Shown here: positions 1 through 7,529 of the stretch, one piece after another
How positions within the stretch are numbered: position 1 is the stretch's first letter
Layout: each line of letters begins with the position of its first letter
From: Pseudomonadota bacterium
GTDB lineage: Bacteria > Pseudomonadota > Gammaproteobacteria > Burkholderiales > Burkholderiaceae_C
Length of the DNA stretch: 64,000 bases
Direction: 5' to 3'
Assembly: GCA_020161775.1 (NCBI GenBank)
Contig: JAIUOW010000010.1
Location: 118,988-182,987 of the forward strand
Position numbers and translations under genes: made by a program
Notes under the pieces: model-generated
What the model saw: the letters and a program-made list of their open reading frames with translations, nothing else
The model's database searches: none
What the model was told of the DNA's origin: nothing

Positions 1-1
1 G

Positions 2-436
2 CACGACTGGGACCACCCGCTGCGCGGTGACTGGGTCACGCGTCTGGAGGAAGTGGTGCTCTCGCATGACGAGCCCGTGGTGCTGGTGGCCCACAGCCTG
101 GGCTGCATGCTCACAGCGGCCTGGGCCGCCATCAGCCAGAACACCCACCGCGTCAAGGGCGCGCTGCTGGTGGCGCCGGGGGACCCGGAACGCGAGGAAC
201 TGCGCGCCGCGCTGCACAGCTGGGTGCCGGTGGAGCTGGGGCGCCTGCCGTTCACCAGCGTGCTGCTGGGCAGCCGCACCGACCCGTATTGCGCGATCGA
301 GCGTTCGCGCCTGTTTGCGCATTGCTGGGGCTCGCAGTTCATGGACTACGGCGACTGCGGCCACATCAATGCCGACTCCGGCCTGGGCAGCTGGCCAGAA
401 GGTCATGTGCTTTTGCAGGATTTGATGAAAGATTAA
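2..436 (+). CDS. RBBP9/YdeN-type alpha/beta hydrolase (5' end missing)
   Basis: The gene enters from the left edge, so the N-terminus is missing and 144 codons remain. The first visible residues (HDWDHPLRGDWV) match the region just before the nucleophile in the RBBP9/YdeN serine hydrolase family. The nucleophile elbow is AHSLGC, a likely acid is the Asp of SRTDPYC, and the catalytic His is in GDCGHIN near the end. These are small cytoplasmic hydrolases with poorly defined substrates. It ends 6 bp before parB on the same strand, so the two are probably co-transcribed. A hydrolase of this family beside parB is, from memory, common in Burkholderiales near the chromosome origin. The family call is firm; the natural substrate is unknown. 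Confidence 0.85.
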   Translation, partial: HDWDHPLRGDWVTRLEEVVLSHDEPVVLVAHSLGCMLTAAWAAISQNTHRVKGALLVAPGDPEREELRAALHSWVPVELGRLPFTSVLLGSRTDPYCAIERSRLFAHCWGSQFMDYGDCGHINADSGLGSWPEGHVLLQDLMKD

Positions 437-442
437 AAGAAG

Positions 443-1372
443 ATGGTTACCAAGAAACCCAAAGGCCTCGGCCGCGGACTCGAAGCCCTGCTGGGCCCCA
501 AGGTCGAGGAGTCCTCCACGGACAACCAGCCGTCCAACCCTGGCTTGCCCGCATCGCTGCGGCTGGCGGACATGGTGCCCGGCATGTACCAGCCGCGCAC
601 CCGCATGGACGAAGGCGCGCTGTACGAGCTGGCCGAGAGCATCAAGGCGCAAGGCATCATGCAGCCCATCCTGGTGCGCCAGCTCGTCAACGGCGACGCG
701 CAGGGCAACAACGCCGGCAAGTACGAAATCATCGCGGGCGAGCGGCGTTTCCGCGCGGCGAAACTCGCGGGGCTGGACAGCGTGCCGGTGCTGGTGCGCG
801 ACGTGCCCAACGAAGCCGCCGCCGCCATGGCGCTGATCGAGAACATCCAGCGCGAGGACCTGAACCCGCTCGAAGAGGCGCAGGGCCTGCAGCGGCTGGT
901 CAAGGAATTTGGCCTCACGCACGAGCTGGCCGCGCAGGCCGTGGGCCGCTCGCGCAGCGCCGCCAGCAACCTGCTGCGCCTGCTCAACCTGGCCGACCCG
1001 GTGCAGACCATGCTGATGGCCGGCGACCTGGACATGGGCCACGCGCGCGCGCTGCTGGCGCTGGACCGCGCGGCGCAGATCACGGCGGCCAACCAGATCG
1101 CCGCCAAAAAAATGTCGGTGCGCGAAGCCGAGAGCCTGGTCAAGAAGCTCGGCGCCGAATTCAACCTGGTCTCGCCCAAGCCCAAGAAAGAAAAATCCCG
1201 CGACCTCAAGCGCGTGGAAGAAGAGCTGTCCGACCTGCTCACGGCCGAGGTCGAGGTCCGTGTGAAAAAGCGCGTCAAGCGCCACGGCCGCACCGAGGAG
1301 ATGGGCGAACTCGCGATCCACTTCGGCTCGCTGGACGAACTGAACGGGTTGATCGAAAAGCTCCGGGGCTGA
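443..1372 (+). CDS. parB: chromosome partitioning protein ParB
   Basis: ParB binds centromere-like parS sites and, with the ATPase ParA, segregates the replication origin region. This protein has 309 residues, a normal chromosomal ParB length. The N-terminus KGLGRGLEALLG is the short segment that contacts ParA. The conserved nucleotide (CTP)-binding block includes GERRFRAAKLAG and ENIQREDLNPLEEAQGL (about residues 90-150). A helix-turn-helix follows (LTHELAAQAVGRSRSAASNLLRLL, about 155-180), and the C-terminal dimerisation segment ends in LDELNGLIEKLRG. No parS-like 16-mer was noticed in the window. ParA should lie upstream, outside the window. The 2-bp gap to the next gene suggests the operon continues. 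Confidence 0.97.
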   Translation: MVTKKPKGLGRGLEALLGPKVEESSTDNQPSNPGLPASLRLADMVPGMYQPRTRMDEGALYELAESIKAQGIMQPILVRQLVNGDAQGNNAGKYEIIAGERRFRAAKLAGLDSVPVLVRDVPNEAAAAMALIENIQREDLNPLEEAQGLQRLVKEFGLTHELAAQAVGRSRSAASNLLRLLNLADPVQTMLMAGDLDMGHARALLALDRAAQITAANQIAAKKMSVREAESLVKKLGAEFNLVSPKPKKEKSRDLKRVEEELSDLLTAEVEVRVKKRVKRHGRTEEMGELAIHFGSLDELNGLIEKLRG

Positions 1373-1374
1373 GC

Positions 1375-1845
1375 ATGCGAAGCGCGCTGGTCGTGTTGCT
1401 CCTGGCCGTGCTTCCTGCCACTGCCCAGGACCGCACCAACGCCTTCAACGACCCGTTCGAGCAGGTCACGCGCGCCATCGCGAATTGCCCCGTGCCCGCC
1501 GGGCCGCTGTACACCGCGCAGGAGGCGCGCGACGCGGCGCACGTGCGCTCGCACCACGGCACGAGCTGTTACCGCTCGGGCCGGTGCCGGCTGCCCAACT
1601 CGTACCTTTATGACGCCGAGCTGATCCCGCGCGTGGTGCAGTACATCCGCGCGGACGGCCGCTTCAACGACACCAGCCTGTGGGTCGTGGGTGAGCGGCG
1701 GCTGGTGTGGCTGGCCGGCTGCGTCAATTCACGCGAGCAGGCCGATGCCCTGCACCAGGCCGTCATGCTGGTGGACGACGTGATGGGCACCATCGACTAC
1801 CTCGCCCTGCCGGGCGAGGCGCCGCGCTACGAGCTGAAGAAATAG
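1375..1845 (+). CDS. small exported BON-domain protein
   Basis: I chose the ATG at 1375, 2 bp after the parB stop, because it begins a classic signal peptide (MRSALVVLLLAVLPATAQ) and the frame upstream is only read-through of parB. The product has 156 residues. The C-terminal half (about residues 85-145: a tyrosine-rich start, then VVGERRLVWLAGCVNSREQA and AVMLVDDVMGTIDYL) has the pattern of a BON domain, a small fold of periplasmic proteins thought to bind membranes. Four cysteines, including the pair around SCYRSGRC, could form disulphides. It is probably translated with parB, though no functional link to partitioning is known. Function unknown. Confidence 0.75.
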   Translation: MRSALVVLLLAVLPATAQDRTNAFNDPFEQVTRAIANCPVPAGPLYTAQEARDAAHVRSHHGTSCYRSGRCRLPNSYLYDAELIPRVVQYIRADGRFNDTSLWVVGERRLVWLAGCVNSREQADALHQAVMLVDDVMGTIDYLALPGEAPRYELKK

Positions 1846-1866
1846 CGGCGCGCCTGCGCCGCCGCG

Positions 1867-2853
1867 TCAGGACTCCACGGTCACGCCCGCGGCCTTGATC
1901 ACCTTGGTCCACTTCACGATCTCGGCCTGCAGGTAGTCCGAGAACTCGGCGGGCCCGCCGGCCACCACGTCGGCGCCCAGTTTGCCCAGGCGGTCGCGCA
2001 CGTCGGGCACGGCCAGGATCTTCGAGATGGCCGCGTGCAGCGACGCGACGATGGGCGCGGGCGTACCGGCCGGGGCCAGCACGCCGCCCCACGACGTGGA
2101 CTCAAAGCCCGGCACGGCCTCGGCCACCGTGGGGTACTGGGCCAGCGACTTCGGCCGCGTCCTGGACGCCGTGCCCAGCACGCGCAGCCGGCCGCCGGCG
2201 ATGTTGGCGGTGGCCGCGATCGACGTGGCGAACGTCATGGTCACGTGGCCGCCGATCAGGTCCGTCATGGCCGGCACGTCACCCTTGTACGGCACGTGCA
2301 CGATGTCGATGCCGGCCATGTCCTTGAACAGCTCCGCCGTCAGGTGCGTGGCCGAGCCGGGCCCGCCGGAGGCGAACTTGACCGCCTTGGGGTTGGCCTT
2401 GGCATGGGCGATCAGCTCCTGCGTGGTGCGCCACGGCGAGCTGGCGTTGACCAGCAGCACGATGGGCACCGTGGTGGTCAGCGTGACGGGCGCAAAGCTC
2501 TTGATCGGGTCGAACGGCATCTTGGGGTACAGGCCCGCGTTGATGGCGTTGGGGCCCACGTTGCCCATGAGGATGGTGTAACCGTCGGCCGGGGACTTGG
2601 CCACCAGATCCAGCGCCACGATGCCGTTGGCGCCCGGCTTGTTGTCCACCAGGAACGGCTGGCCGTAGGCCTCGGACAGCTTGTCGGCCAGCAGGCGCGC
2701 GGTCACGTCGGACGCGCCGCCGGGCGGGTAGGGCACGACAAAGCGCACGGCCTTCGTGGGATAGGCGGGCGCCTGCGCAAAAGCCGGCAGCACGCCAGCC
2801 AGGGGCAGCGCGGCCAGGCTGCGGACCAGGGTACGGCGGTTGGAATCACTCAT
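1867..2853 (-). CDS. Bug-family (TctC) solute-binding protein
   Basis: Periplasmic substrate-binding protein of the tripartite tricarboxylate transporter (TTT) family, 328 residues. It starts with a signal peptide that carries a twin-arginine-like pattern (SNRRTLVRSLA) and a hydrophobic stretch ending near AFAQA. The mature part shows Bug hallmarks: VRFVVPYPPGGASDVTARLLA, the KPGANGIVALD segment, and VPYKGDVPAMTDLIGGHV. These proteins bind carboxylates or amides, and Burkholderiales carry many copies without adjacent membrane subunits. No TctA/TctB gene is nearby. It lies 56 bp downstream of a FAD oxidoreductase on the same strand, suggesting it imports that enzyme's substrate or a related acid. 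The ligand cannot be read from sequence. Confidence 0.9.
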   Translation of the reverse strand: MSDSNRRTLVRSLAALPLAGVLPAFAQAPAYPTKAVRFVVPYPPGGASDVTARLLADKLSEAYGQPFLVDNKPGANGIVALDLVAKSPADGYTILMGNVGPNAINAGLYPKMPFDPIKSFAPVTLTTTVPIVLLVNASSPWRTTQELIAHAKANPKAVKFASGGPGSATHLTAELFKDMAGIDIVHVPYKGDVPAMTDLIGGHVTMTFATSIAATANIAGGRLRVLGTASRTRPKSLAQYPTVAEAVPGFESTSWGGVLAPAGTPAPIVASLHAAISKILAVPDVRDRLGKLGADVVAGGPAEFSDYLQAEIVKWTKVIKAAGVTVES

Positions 2854-2909
2854 GTCATCACCTTTCGTCTCTTGATTAGGAATTGTGGGAAGGCAGCGCG
2901 GCCGGCGCG

Positions 2910-4280
2910 TCAGGCGGTGGCGGCCTGCGTTTCAAGGAACACGCCGGCCTCGCGCAGCGCGGGCTGCAGCGTGGCCATGGGCAGCCCGGCGGCGGCCGTG
3001 CCGGTTTTGGCGCACAGGGCGGCGGCGATGCCGGCGGCTTCGCCGGTGGTCATGCACGGCGCCATGTTGCGCGTGGCGCCATGCGCGTACTGGCTGACCG
3101 AAATGCAGCGGCCCGCGACCCAGACGTTCTCGGTCTTCTGCGGCACCAGGCAGCGGTAGGGAATGTCGTACGCGCCGTCGCCGCCCACGTCGATGTGCTC
3201 CTGCGACTTGCCGTCGGGGTGGTGGATGTCCACCGGGAAGCAGCCCTGGCCGATGGCGTCGTCAAAGCGCGCGCCCACGCGGATGTCCTCTTCGTTCAGT
3301 TCGTACAGGCCTTGCACGTTGCGCGTCTCGCGAACGCCCACGAAGGCGTTGGGCATGAACGACGCGTGCTCGAAGCCCGGCACGCGCGCGCGCATGAACG
3401 CCGCCAGCTTCTGCAGCTGCGCCGTCAGTTCCACGGTGGCGCGCGACAGCGCGAGCGGGTCGTTGCCGTCGATGTTCGCCAGGCGGCTGCCGTTGATGTT
3501 GAGCTGGTCCGGCCACACGGTGTTGGTCCAGAACTGGTGGTTGTCGTGGTCGTATACGCCCAGGTCGCGCAGCTCCTGGTTCCAGCGCGTGAACGTGCCG
3601 TGGAAATACACGGGGAACGGGCCGTCCACGCCGCGCTTGGTGGCCCAGGCGGCCTCGAACTCCGACAGCGCCTCGCAGGCGCGGCGCGTGTCCACCGACA
3701 CGGCGCGCATCATCATCGACACCGGCTGCATGGCGCCGCTGCCGGGCCAGCCGGTGCGCGCGGGCGCGCCCGCCATCACGGCCAGGTCGGCATCGCCGGT
3801 GGCGTCCACGAAGCTGCGCGCCTGGATGTAGCCGAGCTTGCTCTTGCTGCACACCAGCACGCGGCGCACGTGGCCGCCCTGCGCGTCGGCGTCCACCAGC
3901 GCGGTGTTGTACAGGATGGTGACGCCAGCCTCGGCCAGCATGGCGGTGGTCTCCATGCGGAACAGGTCGGCGTCCACCGGCGTCACCGAATGCACATAGC
4001 CGCTGGGCAGCGGCACATGGCCCACGGCGCCGCCCTGCTCGACCAGGCGGTCCACGATCTCCTGCGCCAGGCCATAGACCACCTGCTTGCCGTAGCGCGT
4101 CTTGTAGGTGTGGATGCACAGGCCCGTGGCCGCGTTGCCGCCGATGAAGGGGCGCGGCTCCAGCAGCACGGTGCGCGCGCCCTGGCGGGCGGCGGCCAGG
4201 GCCGCGCAGATGCCGGTCACGCCGGCGCCGGCCACCAGCACGTCGAAGGTGTCGTTGATGAGATTGGAGGGGGAGAGCAT
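2910..4280 (-). CDS. FAD-dependent oxidoreductase (FAD_oxidored family)
   Basis: A 456-residue flavoprotein. The N-terminal dinucleotide fold is clear: FDVLVAGAGVTGICAALAAA, then the acidic end of beta-2 at VLLEPRPFIGGNAATG. A conserved block SFVDATGDADLAVMAGAP lies in the middle and WVAGRCISVSQYAHGATRN near the C-terminus, both typical of the FAD_oxidored (PF12831-like) group. No signal peptide is present, so it is cytoplasmic. It heads an operon with the Bug-type binding protein and is divergent from the LysR regulator across a 111-bp gap, the usual arrangement for a regulator and its target operon. Substrate unknown; an organic acid taken up with help from the Bug protein is a reasonable inference. 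Confidence 0.85.
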   Translation of the reverse strand: MLSPSNLINDTFDVLVAGAGVTGICAALAAARQGARTVLLEPRPFIGGNAATGLCIHTYKTRYGKQVVYGLAQEIVDRLVEQGGAVGHVPLPSGYVHSVTPVDADLFRMETTAMLAEAGVTILYNTALVDADAQGGHVRRVLVCSKSKLGYIQARSFVDATGDADLAVMAGAPARTGWPGSGAMQPVSMMMRAVSVDTRRACEALSEFEAAWATKRGVDGPFPVYFHGTFTRWNQELRDLGVYDHDNHQFWTNTVWPDQLNINGSRLANIDGNDPLALSRATVELTAQLQKLAAFMRARVPGFEHASFMPNAFVGVRETRNVQGLYELNEEDIRVGARFDDAIGQGCFPVDIHHPDGKSQEHIDVGGDGAYDIPYRCLVPQKTENVWVAGRCISVSQYAHGATRNMAPCMTTGEAAGIAAALCAKTGTAAAGLPMATLQPALREAGVFLETQAATA

Positions 4281-4341
4281 GTCAGGCAGTCAAGGTTGGT
4301 CAGGGAAGCGCCGCAGTGTGGCCCGGCAGGAGGCGAAAAAC

Positions 4342-4371
4342 AATTGATTAATATTGATTGTTTTATCAATT
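4342..4371. promoter_or_regulatory. AT-rich inverted repeat, likely LysR operator
   Basis: Between the divergent FAD oxidoreductase and LysR genes lies an AT-rich patch in otherwise GC-rich DNA. It contains ATTGAT-N6-ATCAAT (4353-4370), and a second AATTGAT at 4342-4348 also pairs with ATCAATT at 4365-4371. Overlapping half-sites of this kind are typical LysR-family targets. The site lies 21 bp before the LysR start and 62 bp before the oxidoreductase start, so one bound regulator could control both promoters. Confidence 0.55.
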
Positions 4372-4391
4372 CTGCTGATGATTCGTCCGAC

Positions 4392-5315
4392 ATGAACCTC
4401 ACCCTGCGGCACCTGCGCGGCTTCGTGGCCGTGGCCCAGATGGGCAGCTTTTCGGCGGCCGCCCAGCGGCTGCACCTGACCCAGTCGGCACTGAGCATGC
4501 TGGTGCGGGGGCTGGAAGCCGACCTGGGCGTGCAGCTGTTCGAGCGCACCACGCGCCAGGTCAAGCTGACCGACGCCGGGCGCGACTTCCTGCCGCAGGC
4601 CGAGCAGTTGCTGGTGGACCTGCACCACGCGGTGGCGCAGACGCGCTCACGCGCGGCGCGGGCCAGCGGACGCCTAGTGATCGCGGTGACGCCGACCTTT
4701 GCCGTCACGCGGCTGCCGTCCATCCTGGCGGCGTACCAGCGTGAGCATCCGCAGGTGCAGCTGGTGCTGCGCGACGACGCCACGCCCGCGCGCATCCAGC
4801 GGCTGGTCCAGGACGGCGAAGTGGACCTGGGCATCGGCCCGGTCAACCGCGCGCAGGCCGAACTGCTGGTGGTGGAGGTGCTCATGCACGACGGCCTGGT
4901 GCTGGCCTGCCCGGTCGGCCATGCACTGGCCCGCGACGCCGCCGTGCCCTGGCGCGCGCTGGCAGGCCACCCGCTGATCGGCTTCGCCTCGGACAACGCG
5001 CTGCAGCAGCTCGTCAACGGCACGGCCGACGCGCTGGGGCTGGCGCTGCCGGTGCATTGCGAGGTGTCGTCCATCGCCACCGCCGTGGCGTTGGTGGAGG
5101 GCGGCATGGGGGTGAGCGTGCTGCCGTCGTACATCCGCAGCGTGGGCGGGCCGCAGCGCCTGCAGCTGCGCCCGCTGGTGGAGCCGGCCGTGCAGCGCGA
5201 ACTGTGCCTGCTGTCGCTGCGCGACCGGGCGATGCCGCCCGCGGCCCAGGCTTTTGCGCAGATGCTGCGCAGGCAGGTGGCGCGCCAGGATGGCGGCGTG
5301 GCGCAGGGCCCATGA
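4392..5315 (+). CDS. LysR-family transcriptional regulator
   Basis: A 307-residue LysR regulator. The start at 4392 gives the standard N-terminus MNLTLRHLRGFVAVAQMGSF; the frame is open far upstream but antisense to the oxidoreductase gene. The winged helix-turn-helix is evident (FSAAAQRLHLTQSALSMLVRGLE, then LFERTTRQVKLTDAG). The effector domain begins near residue 90 (RLVIAVTPTFAVTRLPSILA) and contains EGGMGVSVLPSYI, a usual landmark. It is divergent from the FAD oxidoreductase-Bug operon and is the likely regulator of that operon. Its stop codon lies inside the first copy of an oxidase 3'-end repeat that borders the restriction-modification cassette. Confidence 0.93.
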   Translation: MNLTLRHLRGFVAVAQMGSFSAAAQRLHLTQSALSMLVRGLEADLGVQLFERTTRQVKLTDAGRDFLPQAEQLLVDLHHAVAQTRSRAARASGRLVIAVTPTFAVTRLPSILAAYQREHPQVQLVLRDDATPARIQRLVQDGEVDLGIGPVNRAQAELLVVEVLMHDGLVLACPVGHALARDAAVPWRALAGHPLIGFASDNALQQLVNGTADALGLALPVHCEVSSIATAVALVEGGMGVSVLPSYIRSVGGPQRLQLRPLVEPAVQRELCLLSLRDRAMPPAAQAFAQMLRRQVARQDGGVAQGP

Positions 5316-5361
5316 TGTTTTCGGGTTCAGCGCGCGCTTGATCGTGCGCGTCAGGTCCACC
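5311..5361 (-). repeat. remnant of a FAD-linked oxidase 3' end (left copy)
   Basis: These 51 bases match 7557-7608 with three mismatches and one 1-base gap. On the minus strand the right copy encodes the C-terminal segment VDMMRTIKRALDPKNIM of the intact oxidase. The left copy reads VDLTRTIKRALNPK and then loses frame. It is a fragment of an oxidase 3' end on the other side of the restriction-modification cassette, in the same orientation. Confidence 0.8.
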
Positions 5362-6470
5362 TTAAGGTGAAGCAGGTGCTGTTCCCACAAGGCCGGGAAA
5401 AGGCGCTACCTCAAGCATGGACGCAAGGGTGGCCAAGGTGAAAACACGTCCTTCGGTATCCCGTACCACTGGACCCAGTGCATCGTTCACACGCGCCCAT
5501 CCGATGCCACCAAGCACAGCCACGAGGGGCACGCCGCCCAAGCGGACTGCTTCGTCGCGCAGCCGCTCAAAGCGCAACGCCTTGTCTCTCGCGGTGCCAC
5601 CGTTATTCGTGCCTTTGCACTCCAGCATCGCGCGTAGCGCGCCAGAACCGTCGAACACGACGAAATCGGGCGCAGGGGTGACACGGACTTCGAACGGCGG
5701 GCGATGTCCTCTTGGTTATGGGCACCGGTACGAATGTGCGGGACCCGGTGCTCGCGAAACAACGCCTCCACGGCGTCTTCGATCAAATCTCCCCGCCGTG
5801 TTGATGTTGCGTCCAACAGCTGACGGAATGCGCCGCCATAGTGCCGCTGATGAAGAAAAACGTCGTATGGAACGCCTCGGCGCGCGTAGTCTCTAACGGT
5901 CGCCCACCCCTCGTGGGTATCCGGTTTTTCCTGTTTACTTTTAAGCCCTGTTGGCGGTTCACCGAACAACGTTCCGTCCATAACGGCGGCGATAGTCAAC
6001 GCAGCCACGCGAGCTTGATCGGCATGCGTGGCGGTTCCCTTGCGTTCCATGGAATCGATCTTGCCTGCACTCAGCGCGGCGAGTTCGAGAGGTGCTGCTG
6101 CCAGCAGCGTCGAATGAGCAAACTCCTCCTTCGTCAAGCCCAGCATGGTCCGAAAAACCAAGAGTGTCTTTGGAGAGATCACTAGCAAACGTGTCAAGGT
6201 ATCTTCGTCGACGCGTTCGAAGCCCTGAGTTTGCGCGCTGGCGACAGCGTAGGCGGCATTGAAATGTTCACGCTCATAAAAGGTGGCCTCGTGCACATAC
6301 GCGAAGTCTGGAGCAAGATGCTCCAGATACAGACTGCGTGCAATACCCGCATAAATGGCCGGATGTTCAGCCGTGCCGTGGCGTTGCGGGACCAAGCGGA
6401 TCTGAGCGACTCTCTGGTTCCACCCTTGCGCGCTCGCGACGCGCTGGACCGTTTCATCAATGGCCGTCAT
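5362..6470 (-). pseudogene. frameshifted PD-(D/E)XK restriction endonuclease-like gene
   Basis: Translation from the ATG at 6470 gives an open frame of about 255 sensible residues (MTAIDETVQRVASAQGWNQR... to GAHNQEDIARR). It then leaves frame near 5691-5704. The adjacent frame continues with FEVRVTPAPDFVVFDGSGAL, then RAMLECKG, and ends at 5362. One missing base explains the break. The downstream part carries a PD...ECK motif typical of PD-(D/E)XK nucleases, so the break cuts the catalytic core off the protein. The start is 6 bp after the methyltransferase stop, a usual M-R operon order. I infer a type II-like restriction enzyme; specificity is unknown. The neighbourhood is AT-richer than its flanks, which fits acquisition. 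A sequencing error is possible but the partner gene is also frameshifted. Confidence 0.75.
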
Positions 6471-6476
6471 GAAAGA

Positions 6477-7428
6477 CTACGCGACGGCAAGCCGTCCAGG
6501 GATATCGTCCGCTTCGTCGTGAGCGATGCGACGCAGGCCTTCGGCAACGAACTCCTGGTGCAGCTCGAATCCACCGGAATGCCGGCCCAGCCGGCGGGCC
6601 ACCACTACCGTGGTGCCGCCACCGGCGAAGGGATCGACCACAACGCCACCTTGAGGGGAGGCTGCCTTGACAAAGAACTCTGCTAGCCCCTCAGGCATCG
6701 CTGCCGTGTGAGCGACCCCTTTGTACTGGTTGTAGGTCTGGGCAACGCTCACGACGTTGCCTGGGTCGGCGCCACCCAGCAGATAAGTCTTCGTTCTGTC
6801 ACGCCCAAAGCCTGCAGCGGTGCTTCGCCGACCGAGAGTGTCTCGCTTGCGCCGTTCGATTTCACTGCGATCCGCCTTGTAAGGAACTCGGATGGCGTTC
6901 AAATCGAAATAAGGTGCGTGCCCTTTTGCGAAGTGATAGACGTATTCGAAGCTGTTCTTCGTCCGTGGACCGAATTTGCCGGGGACGGCATTGGGTTTAG
7001 CCCATACGTAGGTTTCCACCCAGCGCCAACCCATGTTCTGCAACGCAAGAACCAATTGGTAGACGTACGGGTGCCGCTGGCCTTTGAGGGGTCCGTCTTT
7101 CGCCACGCGGTTCTTGATATTCAGAACAAGGCTGCCCGATACCTTTGTGGCCTCCAACATGGCGCGGGCAAAGGGCAAAAACCATTCCACATAGCGATCA
7201 GGATGGATACGGCTGTAGGCGCGAGCGTCCGCATAGGGGGGGGCTGGTAAAAAACAGGTCGACGCTTTCCCGAGGCAAACGCGGCAGCAGCGCTTCGGCG
7301 TCGCCGTGGACCATGCCCTCTTCAAGCAATCGTTTGAGGAACTGCGGTTCCCGCTCTATTGGAGGTGAGGACTTCTTGGTCGGTGCCGTCGAATCCCGTA
7401 CTACCAACTGCAAAATTTTCTTGGTCAT
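6477..7428 (-). pseudogene. frameshifted DNA methyltransferase (beta-class N4/N6)
   Basis: The ATG at 7428 opens MTKKILQLVVRDS and reaches LLPRLPRESVDLFFTSPP. It then loses frame at a run of eight C on the coding strand (7236-7243). With seven C the frame would read TSPPYADARAY and continue to the stop at 6477. TSPPY is the catalytic motif IV, and DPFAGGGTTVVVARRLG near the C-terminus is the AdoMet-binding motif I. Motif IV before motif I is the beta-class order. Restored length is about 316 residues. Other recognisable parts are YVWAKPNAVPGKFGPRTKNSFEYV and the terminal FELHQEFVAEGLRRI. It would protect DNA from the adjacent nuclease. The break sits in the catalytic motif, so the product as read is inactive. 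Confidence 0.8.
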
Positions 7429-7529
7429 CCCATTGCGCTCCGTGACTGCTGAAGCATATCAGTCCCTTTGCGCGTATTCCGCACTGAAATCGCGCATAGC
7501 GGGGATGGATAGATTGAATTCCCGGCCGC

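Noticed and set aside
289-1374. A long frame extending the BON protein upstream through parB
   Set aside because: It is an out-of-frame reading of parB; the signal peptide begins at 1375.
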